From contig NZ_CP085442.1 of the NCBI RefSeq assembly GCF_023824195.1, positions 3,200,001 to 3,264,000 on the forward strand: a stretch of 64,000 nucleotides of DNA. Reading direction: 5' to 3'. The position numbers were made by a program, and so were the translations under genes. Positions 1 to 8,764 of this stretch are shown one piece after another. The DNA comes from Priestia megaterium (GTDB lineage Bacteria; Bacillota; Bacilli; Bacillales; Bacillaceae_H). The notes below the pieces were generated by a model. That model had not been told where the DNA came from, searched no databases, and worked only from the letters and a program-made list of their open reading frames with translations. Each line of letters starts with the position of its first letter. Position 1 is the stretch's first letter.

Positions 1-4
1 AATG

Positions 5-958
5 TTATTCATGATTTGAGTGATCCATGTTTTCCATTTCTTCATTACTCGTTTTTTCATCTTCTTTCATCTTGCTGTGATCATGTCCTGTACCACGTTC
101 TAGCTCTTTGCCAGGAATGTATACATCTTTTGCATGGTCAATCCATTTTAAATGTGTACCGTTGTAAGTTTGACGACCAACAACGCCTGGGCTTAGGATT
201 TGATCATATTTCTTTTCAGTCAATTTACCAGCTGTTCCTTTTACATCACTAACCCACTCTTTGAAGTCTTTGTCCGTTTGAGCTTGAACTTCGAACTGCA
301 TTTGAGTGAAATGTTCACCAGAGAAGTTAGCACTACGTCCCATATAAGAACCAGGCTTATCAGCTTCTAAGTATAATGGCATTGACATGTTGTTCATCGA
401 ATATTTTTGTCCGCCAAGTTCTGGTACCCAGAATGAGTTCATAGGTCCTTGAGCTGTTAACTCAAATTTCACTGGCGTATCTGCTGGAATGTTTACGTAG
501 TTAACCGTCTCGATATTTTGTTCCGGATAACTGAAAATCCATTTCCAGTTTGCAGATGTAACGTGAATCACGATTGGATCTTTATCCTTTGATTCTGCCG
601 GTACTTCTTCTGCAGAATAGATCGCTTTAACAGTTGGCACTGCTAATAGAATTAAGATGATGATTGGGAATGCTGTCCAAATAACCTCCATCTTTAAGTT
701 ACCTTCTTGCTCAGGTGGCTCATAGTCCATGTTTTCAGGTTTTTCACGATATTTGACAAGAACAAATATAAAAATAGCAAATACGACAACAACCACGATC
801 AACATCATCCACATAGACCAAATGATTAAATCAGATTGCGTTTTTGCAACAGGACCTTGCGGGTTCAATACAGCAAGCTTTGAACAACCGCTCAAAAATA
901 CTAGTGAAAGCGCAGATAGTAAACCTACTAGCTTCCAAAATCCTTTTTTTGGTTTCAC
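5..958 (-). CDS. qoxA: Cytochrome aa3 quinol oxidase subunit II
   Basis: Subunit II of the membrane heme-copper oxidase that passes electrons from menaquinol to oxygen. The 317-residue product has a lipoprotein signal peptide (lipobox LSGC, Cys25), two membrane spans at about 43-68 and 88-110, and an outward cupredoxin-like domain at about 125-235. It has no Cys in the region where cytochrome c oxidase subunit II binds Cu-A, as expected for a quinol oxidase. The last 30 residues are rich in His, Asp and Glu. Translation starts at GTG with AAAGGAG eight bases upstream. The stop is five bases from the window edge, so qoxBCD would lie just outside. The family call rests on recognised sequence. 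Confidence 0.95.
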   Translation of the reverse strand: MKPKKGFWKLVGLLSALSLVFLSGCSKLAVLNPQGPVAKTQSDLIIWSMWMMLIVVVVVFAIFIFVLVKYREKPENMDYEPPEQEGNLKMEVIWTAFPIIILILLAVPTVKAIYSAEEVPAESKDKDPIVIHVTSANWKWIFSYPEQNIETVNYVNIPADTPVKFELTAQGPMNSFWVPELGGQKYSMNNMSMPLYLEADKPGSYMGRSANFSGEHFTQMQFEVQAQTDKDFKEWVSDVKGTAGKLTEKKYDQILSPGVVGRQTYNGTHLKWIDHAKDVYIPGKELERGTGHDHSKMKEDEKTSNEEMENMDHSNHE

Positions 959-971
959 TTAAAACTCTCCT

Positions 972-1505
972 TTCTAACAACACATGATGCGAAGCCTATA
1001 TTGATGAACATTCAAAATGCGCTATCTTTCGCTAGATAACGACATTTTTATACAGACTCTCTTCCCCCTTATTTGTAGGCCACTACTATTGTAATACAAA
1101 ATGACATTTTTTTCGTCCCTTTTGCTTTATTTTTTTATATTAAAAACATTCTAATATAGTGACTGTACCAATGGGGTTAGAGTGCTTCAACCTTGCGATA
1201 TTCTATCACATAATTTGGTATGAATAAATGTAAATAAAAGGATTCAGCTCCCATTTCTTAACTATTTCTTTAGGAATAACTGCAAAATTAGCTTTGTATG
1301 TTTGCTTCAACATTGATATATCAATACACATCGACATAATTGAATATTTTGTGACAAATTTTCAAAGAAAATGTGACGCCCTGTATGAACCTTATTTTGC
1401 CCGTTAATTCCCCTTTACTTTGTAGCAAATATTTGATTTTTTTGCTTAAAATTCTTTCTTTCGAAAATATGAACAAAACGTGAATTTTTTTAAAAAGCTT
1501 TTTAT
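972..1505. other. Intergenic region upstream of qoxA
   Basis: About 530 AT-rich bases between qoxA and the next gene. I see no convincing ORF, hairpin or repeat in it. It presumably holds the qox promoter and leader, but I could not single out a promoter with confidence. Confidence 0.5.
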
Positions 1506-1510
1506 TATAG

Positions 1511-1538
1511 AAAAAAGCTGCGTGTTATTCACGCAGCT
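1511..1538 (-). terminator. Terminator overlapping the end of the 1525-2103 gene
   Basis: Perfect 9-bp stem AGCTGCGTG/CACGCAGCT with a 5-base loop, followed on the minus strand by a T run. The stop codon of the gene lies in the loop. Confidence 0.85.
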
Positions 1539-2103
1539 CTTGATCCATAAATTCTTTAACCGTGATATCATCCCCTGCTTTATCTAGCAGCGTTGTCGTT
1601 GCTGGAAACGGATGTTTAATATGACTCGGTATTTTTTCGTACAGCACAAAATAATCACTTTTTGGGACCGCGGCATCAATTGTATATGTATCGTGCACCA
1701 AAGCCGCCTTTACTCGCTCAATTTGTTTACTTCTATTTGTTCCTGTAAACAGCGCATATGTCCCTTTATTTGTATGGATATCATCATAATCCACTAAATT
1801 GCTCATTTTGGTACTGACTTCAATACGCAGGCGTTTGTTCCATCCTTGCTTCAATACGGCCATTCCTTCTTTATCACCAGGTATGGAGAATAAGGCTATG
1901 TATGTATTAGAGTGATCAACCCGTTTAAAATCTTGCAGCGTAATCCTTGCAGAACCATCAATACTTTCTTTATGCTCCCAATTCCGCAAATGCTGCTGCA
2001 CACTTGCAGCATTGTTTTCAATCGGATATCGAATCATCTCATACGCAACAATTACAACCGCTATACAAATGAACAGAAATAGCAACCGCTTTATCTTTCG
2101 CAC
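1525..2103 (-). CDS. Membrane-anchored protein of unknown function
   Basis: I do not recognise a family. The 192-residue product has a short basic start (MRKIKR), one hydrophobic segment at about 7-21 that should act as a signal anchor, and a soluble outward domain of about 165 residues with no Cys and no obvious catalytic motif. Translation probably starts at GTG 2103, with GGAAGGTG seven bases upstream. It stands alone: its terminator overlaps the last codons, and there is no same-strand neighbour within 300 bases. Confidence 0.75.
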   Translation of the reverse strand: MRKIKRLLFLFICIAVVIVAYEMIRYPIENNAASVQQHLRNWEHKESIDGSARITLQDFKRVDHSNTYIALFSIPGDKEGMAVLKQGWNKRLRIEVSTKMSNLVDYDDIHTNKGTYALFTGTNRSKQIERVKAALVHDTYTIDAAVPKSDYFVLYEKIPSHIKHPFPATTTLLDKAGDDITVKEFMDQELRE

Positions 2104-2314
2104 ATCTATTCACCTTCCTTAGCTTACTCCCCTTTTATGTAATTGCCTAAATTATAACTTCCTATTAAACCTCTGTCTATGCACTAGGAGAACTACGTTT
2201 TTTTTTACCACAAAAGGGATTTTTCAAACCTTTTGTCATAAAAATACGCTAAAAGACTCAGTAGCTGTTGAACCAAAAGAAACCGATCCCTGCCCCCCTT
2301 CTTATCTTCATAAC

Positions 2315-2350
2315 AAAAAAAGATACCCATTTTGACACAGGTATCTTTTA
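2315..2350 (-). terminator. Terminator of the rhodanese-like gene
   Basis: 10-bp stem AAAAGATACC/GGTATCTTTT with a 12-base loop, followed by a T run on the minus strand, 60 bases after the stop of the 2412-2759 gene. Confidence 0.85.
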
Positions 2351-2411
2351 GCTTATATATCACAGCTTTCCAAAAGGAAACCCTATAAAGGGTCATTTGC
2401 TGTTCTTTTTA

Positions 2412-2759
2412 TTACACACATCTTTCCGCACACATGTATCCTTTGACCTGATACCCATGTTTTTTGAGCTGCCGAATGCTTAAATTTCGGGAAATGCTGT
2501 CAGGAACAATTACGACCACTTCTTTATATGGAATTTCTGCATGCTGTCTCTCTAAATAAGGAAGCGGAATATGGATTGCTTTTTGACAGGGGTTTTGTTT
2601 CATTTCATGAAAATGACGAACATCTACATACGAAATCGTTGTAGAAGCACAGTCGACGGTCGTCACTTTCTTTATTCCTTGCACCGGCACATAGCGTTTA
2701 TAAAAACTGTAACAAATTAATAAAAGTAAAATACCTATGCTCATATATAGTATCGCCAT
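2412..2759 (-). CDS. Membrane-anchored rhodanese-like protein, probably inactive
   Basis: A 115-residue protein with one N-terminal membrane span (about 3-19) and a compact rhodanese-type fold. The strand-loop VDVRHFHE matches the rhodanese VDVR entry motif, and VVVIVPDSISRN aligns with the catalytic loop, which normally has Cys followed by a basic or glycine-rich turn. Here Asp-Ser stands at the Cys position, so sulfur transfer from that loop is unlikely. Other Cys (about 37, 58, 108 and 113) could still act. Start ATG has GGGAGG five bases upstream. A role in binding rather than catalysis is inference. Confidence 0.6.
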   Translation of the reverse strand: MAILYMSIGILLLLICYSFYKRYVPVQGIKKVTTVDCASTTISYVDVRHFHEMKQNPCQKAIHIPLPYLERQHAEIPYKEVVVIVPDSISRNLSIRQLKKHGYQVKGYMCAERCV

Positions 2760-2774
2760 GTTTTCCTCCCAATT

Positions 2775-3130
2775 AATTTCTATACCCCTGTATGTATACT
2801 ATATTCAAATGAAAGAATCAACACAGAAGTACTCTATCTCATTTCTCTCTGAAAGAAAAATGGTCTTTTTACACTTTATTATGAAACCACAATAAAGTGA
2901 CGAAATCAATCATTATTTATTTTGATTTTTCGAAAGATTTAAATACTAGTAAACAGATCGTTTTTTCTTATTATAATGAAGAAACGCAGAATTTTTATTT
3001 TCATCTTCCCTCTTCTTTCCCATTAAAACTGAGATTCGCTTATGAGTAATACATTAGAACCAATGTTGCACAAACGTCAGAAAAATGATTCTAAAAATGA
3101 AGGATGCGAGATAGGATAGTATGAACATGT
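2775..3130. other. Intergenic region, nothing clear
   Basis: Divergent intergenic stretch between the rhodanese-like gene and the 3143 gene. It must hold promoters for both, but I see no strong terminator, operator or repeat. A 25-codon ATG ORF near 3042 has no ribosome site. Confidence 0.4.
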
Positions 3131-3142
3131 GAAGGGAGAGAT

Positions 3143-3607
3143 ATGATGTTTGATTTGTACTATGTTGTATTATTTACAGATCAAGGTGAGGTAGCAGGCA
3201 CCTGCCCCATCTATATAAGTCCCGAAGAAGACGTTGAAAAAGAACTGTTAAAAAATATCACCTTGCATAAACAAAGGCTGCAGTCAAAAAAAGAAAAAGT
3301 TTTTTATTTTGACCGGGATAAAGAGGATATGACAGATTTATCGGATCACTATGCACACATTCTTACATTTACTAACAACGACAGCCAAATTGCAAAATGG
3401 CTGGAAGAAGCACATGAAAAGCTGTGCAGAACCGGTGAACTTTTTGTTGAGAACGGTTATTTTCAAAGCGCTTTTATGCAATATATTAATCAAAAAAACA
3501 ATGTTTTAGAAAATTACTCGTACGAAGTTTGTGAGAAATCCGTAAAATTCGTATATCAAGCAAGAGACTATATTGTGATTGGCTCAGAAAAATACGAGTT
3601 AACTTAA
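3143..3607 (+). CDS. Hypothetical cytosolic protein
   Basis: I do not recognise this 154-residue protein. It has no signal peptide or membrane span, is rich in Lys and Glu, and contains aromatic patches (FDLYY near the start, YSYEV near 122). Two in-frame ATGs (3143 and 3146) follow AAGGGAG at four and seven bases; the second has the better spacing. It is monocistronic and ends at a strong bidirectional terminator 15 bases later. Confidence 0.65.
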   Translation: MMFDLYYVVLFTDQGEVAGTCPIYISPEEDVEKELLKNITLHKQRLQSKKEKVFYFDRDKEDMTDLSDHYAHILTFTNNDSQIAKWLEEAHEKLCRTGELFVENGYFQSAFMQYINQKNNVLENYSYEVCEKSVKFVYQARDYIVIGSEKYELT

Positions 3608-3622
3608 AAATGCGATATACAC

Positions 3623-3662
3623 AAAAAAAGGAAAGCTTCGGAAACGAAAGCTTTCCTTTTTT
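3623..3662. terminator. Bidirectional terminator
   Basis: 12-bp stem GGAAAGCTTTCG-type hairpin with a GAAA loop, flanked by A7 on one side and T6 on the other. It serves both the plus-strand gene ending at 3607 and the minus-strand gene ending at 3666. Confidence 0.9.
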
Positions 3663-3665
3663 AGA

Positions 3666-3818
3666 TTAATCTCCATCAAGGTTTGCACGACAATTATTAT
3701 GAGATAAAGATGTACTTTGTGCTTCATGCTGTTTTTTCCCACCCTGCATTGTCATATCTTCTTTTTTCGTTCTCCCTTTAGCGATATGTTTAGTTTTATT
3801 TCCTTGGTTTAATGTCAT
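3666..3818 (-). CDS. Small hydrophilic protein, possibly spore-related
   Basis: A 50-residue basic, Gln/Lys/His-rich protein with no hydrophobic stretch. I chose ATG 3818 because AAAGGGG lies seven bases before it; the ATG two codons upstream would leave one base of spacing. The composition (short, Lys/Gly/Gln/Asn-rich, one Cys) resembles minor acid-soluble spore proteins of bacilli, but I cannot match a named one. A spore role is inference. It ends four bases past the shared terminator. Confidence 0.5.
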   Translation of the reverse strand: MTLNQGNKTKHIAKGRTKKEDMTMQGGKKQHEAQSTSLSHNNCRANLDGD

Positions 3819-3898
3819 GTTCATTCCCCTTTCTAGTGGATATAGTGTATGAAAATAACTCACACGCCATAAGAGGAAATGATATGAAAAAACCCCTC

Positions 3899-4174
3899 TT
3901 AAATTGAGTGAGCTTTCTGCCTAAAACTGCTTTTCCTTTTATTGCTGAATCCGCATGAAAGGATATTCTCTATTTTAAACGTTCGTTTCTCGTTCCTTAG
4001 TAAGCACCAAGCTTTTACGCTCTGAGGATAAATTTTATACACAATAATAAATCGCTGTGTAAAACATCCTTTATCGTCCATATAAATAATTTCAACAGGT
4101 CGTTTTGAAGAGTAGCTTTCTTGAAGTAGCTGTCGCATAGAATTCGTTCCTTTAATTCTCAGTTTATCGAACAT
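3899..4174 (-). CDS. Small WYL-like domain protein
   Basis: A 91-residue protein whose middle (about 25-75) looks like a stand-alone WYL-type SH3-like barrel: RPVEIIYMDDKG, then strands ending in VKAWCLLRNEKRTFKIENI. That is the usual pattern for WYL domains that bind ligands or nucleic acid. There is no helix-turn-helix, so it is not a complete WYL repressor. No strong ribosome site was seen at the first ATG; a start at the Met at about position 13 is possible. The assignment rests on pattern only. Confidence 0.5.
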   Translation of the reverse strand: MFDKLRIKGTNSMRQLLQESYSSKRPVEIIYMDDKGCFTQRFIIVYKIYPQSVKAWCLLRNEKRTFKIENILSCGFSNKRKSSFRQKAHSI

Positions 4175-4322
4175 GCGTTCTATTTTGAAGTGTTTTAAAC
4201 TGAATAATTCTTTAGCTTTTACAGCTTAAAACGGGGAAAAGAGTGGGGAAAATAATAAAAACCATACAAATATTAGGTAATTGTGATATGGTAAAAGAGA
4301 TTACTTAAGTTGGGAGAGGTGC

Positions 4323-4754
4323 ATGATGGAAAGTAACATACTTAAATGGATCCCCGTTCCTTACTTTCAATTAAATCAAGAAGGTGAAATCCTTCATTTT
4401 TCTAGTCAAGCACATTCTTATTTTTCTTCAGTCTCCAGTCTGTGGAGCATTATTCATAAAGACGACCGGAAACAAGCAATGTGGATGCTGTCACAGCACT
4501 CCTCATCTAACCCCATCATCAGGCATTTGCGTTTGAGAACGAGCGATGATACATTTGTGAATTTTAAATGCACGATTCATTGGAAAAATGGTGTAGGGCA
4601 TTTAGTATGTACCGAAAAGAAAAATGTCAAGGATCCATTAGATGTTGTATTATCTGCTCAATCCTATTTAGAAAACTCGGACAAACGATTAAAAGAGTCG
4701 GACAAGGTGTTAAATAATTCAGCAGATTTATTATTTAACCGATTAAAACGCTAA
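4323..4754 (+). CDS. PAS-domain protein
   Basis: A 143-residue protein whose first 100 residues match the PAS fold: PVPYFQLNQEGEILHFSSQA, then WSIIHKDDR, a typical PAS ligand-loop motif, and a C-terminal strand pair. A short Ser/Asp/Lys helix follows from about 105. There is no kinase, HTH or GGDEF output, so it would be a signalling adaptor or sensor acting through a partner. Two adjacent ATGs (4323, 4326) follow GGGAGAGG; the second has better spacing. It is single-gene, with a terminator at 4814-4845. Confidence 0.6.
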   Translation: MMESNILKWIPVPYFQLNQEGEILHFSSQAHSYFSSVSSLWSIIHKDDRKQAMWMLSQHSSSNPIIRHLRLRTSDDTFVNFKCTIHWKNGVGHLVCTEKKNVKDPLDVVLSAQSYLENSDKRLKESDKVLNNSADLLFNRLKR

Positions 4755-4813
4755 TCAAGTGAACAAAGTCTAAGCTATATTCCATTATTTCTATCATTTT
4801 TAAAGTCATTAAG

Positions 4814-4845
4814 AGGCTACCTATAAGGGTGGCTTTTTGTTTTTG
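4814..4845 (+). terminator. Terminator of the PAS gene
   Basis: GGCTACC/GGGTGGC hairpin (one G-T pair) followed by T5 G T5, 60 bases after the PAS stop. Confidence 0.7.
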
Positions 4846-4975
4846 GCCTGCATATAAAGTCATTCTCTTTTCGCCCGCACCATTTAGTACAGAGTACATA
4901 CACTAATAGGCATACTTTCCATATTTATTCTTCCTATATTTATGTTTCGCCCGGAAAAAAATTCCGAATAATCAA

Positions 4976-5050
4976 TAAATGTTTGAACATTTTTTGAAAT
5001 TGACATATATTATAAACAAACAATCATTTGAATGTTTGAATGAAGGAGGA
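4976..5050 (+). promoter_or_regulatory. cadC promoter region with ArsR-type operator
   Basis: Contains TTGAAC and TTGACA boxes followed by TATATT/TATAAA-like hexamers, so the exact -35/-10 pair is ambiguous. ATTTGAATG (5031-5039 area) is repeated as TTTGAATG just before the ribosome site and resembles the half-site of the CadC operator known from staphylococcal cad. A CadC target is an inference from position and sequence. Confidence 0.5.
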
Positions 5051-5054
5051 AATC

Positions 5055-5414
5055 ATGCCAAAAGACCGCTGTGATATTTATTGTTTTAATGAAGAAAAAG
5101 TGAATCGTATTAAGCCTGCTATCGATGCTGAAGCTGTTCAAGGTGTTTCTACCCTATTCAAAGCGTTAGGAGATGAAACGAGGCTTAAAATCGTCTTGGC
5201 TCTGTATAAAGGCGAGGAGTTATGTGTATGTGACGTCGCCAATATTGTAGGCTCTACAGTTGCGACTGCTTCTCATCACTTAAGACTGCTGCGAAATATA
5301 GGAATTGCCAATTATCGCAAAGAAGGAAAGTTAGCTTTTTATTCTTTAAGGGATGCACATATTAAACAAATAATTGATATCATGTTTGCTAAAAAAGAAG
5401 ACGTAACCATTTAA
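5055..5414 (+). CDS. cadC: ArsR/SmtB-family metal-responsive repressor (CadC-like)
   Basis: A 119-residue winged-helix repressor that releases operator DNA when it binds Cd, Pb or Zn. The N-terminal DRCDIYC supplies the first cysteines, and the DNA-recognition region ELCVCDVANIVG carries the CxC pair of the alpha-3 metal site; TASHHLRLLR follows. The C-terminal His residues near the alpha-5 helix are also present. ATG 5055 is chosen because AAGGAGGA sits four to five bases upstream; an earlier in-frame ATG at 5040 precedes that site. It is followed after 31 bases by the CadA ATPase, so it should control that operon and itself. Confidence 0.9.
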   Translation: MPKDRCDIYCFNEEKVNRIKPAIDAEAVQGVSTLFKALGDETRLKIVLALYKGEELCVCDVANIVGSTVATASHHLRLLRNIGIANYRKEGKLAFYSLRDAHIKQIIDIMFAKKEDVTI

Positions 5415-5445
5415 GTTTTTCTTACCGTATAGGGAGTGGGACACA

Positions 5446-8007
5446 ATGAAACACGAAGATAAAAAAAATCATCAGCATACCGGAAGCTGCTGCAGCGGAT
5501 CTTCTTCCCCAAAAATTGAAAGCAAGGCCTGCTGCTCCTCTTCTTTGGAAGCCGCATCTACTGAAGAGCCTTCTTCCTGCGGCACAAAGAGTCATGAACA
5601 CAGTCACAGCTGCTGTTCAGATACAATTGCGTTAACGACCGACAAAGACCAGGATTCTTGCTGCAGTGATCACGATATAGTACCAGGCGACAGTGACATA
5701 GAAGAAACGGCTGAATACCGCGTATATGGAATGGATTGTCCTTCCTGCGCTGCGACGATTGAAAAAAGTTTAAAAACATTAAACGATATTCAACACGTAA
5801 CCCTCAACTATAATACAGGGAAGCTCCAGGTAGCGGCGGCAAGTGAGTCAGCTCTGTCACTCATTCCAAGCTCAGTAGAAAAACTAGGGTTTAACATTGA
5901 GCCTATCCAATCAAATAAAAAGATGAAAACGTATTTGATTGAAGGAATGGACTGCGCTGCTTGTGCGAACACGATTGTGAATCATTTAAAAACAGTTCCT
6001 GCTGTCAAAGATGTACGCGTTAACTTCTCAACGGGAAAAGCACAAATTGAGCACGATAACGAAGCCGATGACATTATCAAAGAAGTATCTAAAGCTGGTT
6101 ATACGGCTACTTTAGTAACCAGCAGCAGGCATTCTGTTGAGTCGAGGCATCATAAAGGCAAAAACGGCCCGATTGTTTTTTCGGGTATTCTCATCGCATT
6201 AGGTTTTATCGGTTCTCATACAGGAATTGCTTCTTATATGACAACTGTACTGTACGCTATTGCCATGATTGTTAGCGGATATAAGCCGGCTAAAAGTGCT
6301 TATTACGGAATCAAAAGCCGTTCTTTAGACATGAATGTTTTAATGACCGTTGCAGCACTTGGAGCAGCTGTTATTGGTGAATGGCTTGAAGGTGCTACGG
6401 TCGTTTGGCTATTTGCTTTAGGTGTTGCTCTACAAGCAAGGTCGATTGAACAAACAAGAAACTCGATACGAGGTTTGATGGATTTAGCTCCTTCTGAAGC
6501 ATGGGTGAAAGAAAACGGCCAGCTGATTAAAAAAGCAGCGGAAGATATTTCAATCGGCACTACGATTGTCGTAAAGCCAGGAGACCGAATTCCGCTAGAT
6601 GGTGAAATTATAAACGGCGAATCCAGTATCAACCAAGCTCCTATTACAGGTGAATCTATTCCAGTTGATAAAGTAATCGGTGATGCTGTTTATGCAGGCA
6701 CCATTAACGAAAGCGGATCGTTAGAAATTAAGGTAACAAAACTAGTCGAAGATACGACGATTTCTAAAATCATTCATTTAGTGGAAGAAGCACAGGAGAA
6801 AAAAGCGCCTACTCAAGCATTTGTTGATAAATTTGCAACCATTTACACGCCTATCGTCTTTATTTTAGCTTTATTCATTATGGTCATCCCTCCCCTGTTT
6901 GATGGTGCATGGAGTGACTGGTTTTACAAGGGGCTTGAATTATTAGTTGTGGCTTGTCCATGTGCGCTAGTCATTTCTACTCCCGTCGCCATTGTATCTG
7001 CGATTGGAAACGCGGCGAAAAATGGCGTGCTCATTAAAGGCGGGACGTTTTTAGAAAAAGCTGGTGCAATCAATGCGATTGCTTTTGATAAAACAGGGAC
7101 GCTGACAGAAGGCAAACCAGCCGTTTCAGAGGTTGTTTCCCTTGCTGCTGAAGAAAATCAGCTTTTAGCAATAACAAAAACGCTTGAAGATTATTCGAAT
7201 CATCCCATTGCCCGCGCTATCGTGGATTATACAACGGAGAAAAAAGTCGTTTCTTTAGAAGGATCAAATTTTAAAATCCTTACAGGAAAAGGCGTGCAAG
7301 CAACAATTCAAGAAACGGTTTATTACGCAGGTAATCCAAAATTATTCTCAGATTTAGGAACACCTCTATCCCACTGCTGGTCTCATATTGAAAAGCTTCA
7401 AAACGAAGGTAAAACGATTATTATTGTCGGAACAGCTAAAAGTGTTCTAGGCATTATTAGCGTAGCTGATACCATCAGGCATACAACCGTATCTGCTTTA
7501 GAAAGCCTCAAACAAAACGGAATGCAGCAAATTGTGATGTTAACCGGTGATAACGAAGGAACAGCTAAAATGATTGCCTCTCAGTCCGGCGTAGACCGCT
7601 ATTTCGCCGATTTGCTGCCTGAAGACAAAGTAAAGGCCATACAGCAGCTTCAACATGAAGGGTATCAAACGGCTATGGTTGGAGATGGAATTAATGACGC
7701 CCCTGCCCTCGCAACTGCTGATCTTGGTATTGCAATGGGCGGTGCCGGTACCGATACAGCCATGGAAACAGCTGATATTGTCCTGATGGCAGACAATTTA
7801 GAAAAGCTTCCTCATACGATGAAGCTAAGCCGCAAAGCATTAGCTGTCATCAAACAAAACATTTGGTTTTCTATTATTGTTAAAGTCATTGCCTTAGCTT
7901 TTATCTTCCCAGGGTGGCTTACTTTGTGGATTGCCGTCTTAAGCGATACAGGAGCAGCGCTACTTGTTATTTTAAACAGTCTTCGCTTACTCAAAATGAA
8001 AAAATAA
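5446..8007 (+). CDS. cadA: Cd/Zn/Pb-exporting P1B-type ATPase
   Basis: An 853-residue efflux pump. Residues 1-80 are a Cys/His-rich tail with four CC pairs (15-16, 29-30, 56-57, 72-73) and His clusters. Two heavy-metal-associated domains follow, with GMDCPSC (Cys98/101) and GMDCAAC (Cys170/173). The transport core has CPC at 504-506, the phosphorylated DKTGT Asp548, a SNHP motif and GDGINDAP at 746-753. The CPC plus DKTGT set identifies a soft-metal ATPase, and the CadC neighbour points to Cd/Zn/Pb. The family usually has one or two HMA domains; the long Cys-rich tail is unusual. Confidence 0.93.
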   Translation: MKHEDKKNHQHTGSCCSGSSSPKIESKACCSSSLEAASTEEPSSCGTKSHEHSHSCCSDTIALTTDKDQDSCCSDHDIVPGDSDIEETAEYRVYGMDCPSCAATIEKSLKTLNDIQHVTLNYNTGKLQVAAASESALSLIPSSVEKLGFNIEPIQSNKKMKTYLIEGMDCAACANTIVNHLKTVPAVKDVRVNFSTGKAQIEHDNEADDIIKEVSKAGYTATLVTSSRHSVESRHHKGKNGPIVFSGILIALGFIGSHTGIASYMTTVLYAIAMIVSGYKPAKSAYYGIKSRSLDMNVLMTVAALGAAVIGEWLEGATVVWLFALGVALQARSIEQTRNSIRGLMDLAPSEAWVKENGQLIKKAAEDISIGTTIVVKPGDRIPLDGEIINGESSINQAPITGESIPVDKVIGDAVYAGTINESGSLEIKVTKLVEDTTISKIIHLVEEAQEKKAPTQAFVDKFATIYTPIVFILALFIMVIPPLFDGAWSDWFYKGLELLVVACPCALVISTPVAIVSAIGNAAKNGVLIKGGTFLEKAGAINAIAFDKTGTLTEGKPAVSEVVSLAAEENQLLAITKTLEDYSNHPIARAIVDYTTEKKVVSLEGSNFKILTGKGVQATIQETVYYAGNPKLFSDLGTPLSHCWSHIEKLQNEGKTIIIVGTAKSVLGIISVADTIRHTTVSALESLKQNGMQQIVMLTGDNEGTAKMIASQSGVDRYFADLLPEDKVKAIQQLQHEGYQTAMVGDGINDAPALATADLGIAMGGAGTDTAMETADIVLMADNLEKLPHTMKLSRKALAVIKQNIWFSIIVKVIALAFIFPGWLTLWIAVLSDTGAALLVILNSLRLLKMKK

Positions 8008-8017
8008 ATGTAATCCA

Positions 8018-8047
8018 TAAGCTTTCCAGCAGGCATTGGAAAGCTTA
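8018..8047 (+). terminator. Weak hairpin after cadA
   Basis: 9-bp inverted repeat AAGCTTTCC/GGAAAGCTT with a 10-base loop just after the cadA stop. The following T run is short and broken, and the methyltransferase ribosome site follows at once, so this may only partly terminate. Confidence 0.5.
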
Positions 8048-8065
8048 TTTTCTAGGAGGGTTTGT

Positions 8066-8686
8066 GTGAATAACCGCTGGAATCAATTTATTTATAAGTG
8101 TTGGGCCCCTTTTTATGATGCGTTTTTTAATAACGGGATGTTTTATCGAGCCAGAAAAAAAGTCTTTCAAGACGTCCACTTTACATCTGAACAGCGCATT
8201 TTATTTGTAGGTGTTGGAACGGGGGCAGATTTAGCTTTTATTCCTCATGAAGTAAATGTAACAGCCATCGACTATTCCAGTGAAATGCTTCAAAAAGCAA
8301 AAGATAAATACAAAAATCCATCTATAACCTTCCACCAAATGGACGCTCAGCAGCTAACATTTTCCTCCCTTTCATTTGATGTGGTTGTAGCAAGCTTAAT
8401 TCTTAGCGTAGTACCTGATGCGGAGCAAGCTTTAAAAGAAATGACAAGAGTAGTAAAACCTAAGGGAACTATTCTGATTTTTGATAAATTCGAAACCAAA
8501 AAGAAATCAGCGGCTTTTCCTAAAAAAATATTTCGCCCTTTCGTAAAATTGCTAGGAACGGATATTGGCCTCTCTTTTGAACATATGTTTGAAGCAAGCC
8601 GGGCTAATCTTATTTTGAAGGAAAATTCAAGCGTCATGTTGAAAGGTATGTATCGGAAAATTATTTTACAGAAAGTTGAGGAATGA
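8066..8686 (+). CDS. SAM-dependent methyltransferase
   Basis: A 206-residue class I methyltransferase. The SAM-binding loop is FVGVGTGADL, the acidic strand is TAIDYSSEM, and the later motif VVKPKGTILIFDKF matches the family (UbiE/COQ5-like, Methyltransf_11). The substrate is unknown. I chose GTG 8066 because AGGAGGG lies five bases upstream; the longer TTG ORF overlaps the hairpin after cadA. It is in line with cadCA and precedes a PCYCGC lipoprotein, so a metal or metalloid detoxification role is possible, but the sequence alone does not show it. Confidence 0.8.
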   Translation: MNNRWNQFIYKCWAPFYDAFFNNGMFYRARKKVFQDVHFTSEQRILFVGVGTGADLAFIPHEVNVTAIDYSSEMLQKAKDKYKNPSITFHQMDAQQLTFSSLSFDVVVASLILSVVPDAEQALKEMTRVVKPKGTILIFDKFETKKKSAAFPKKIFRPFVKLLGTDIGLSFEHMFEASRANLILKENSSVMLKGMYRKIILQKVEE

Positions 8687-8764
8687 CTTCTAAGGCTGCT
8701 TATGTCTTTTTAACATGATGGATGTACATATCATTGTCTATCTTTAACTGAAGAAAGGATGAAC

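Noticed and set aside
2205..2396. 63-residue ORF on the minus strand
   Set aside because: It runs through the terminator hairpin of the rhodanese-like gene and has no ribosome site.
3042..3119. 25-codon ORF before the 3143 gene
   Set aside because: No ribosome site and no recognisable features.
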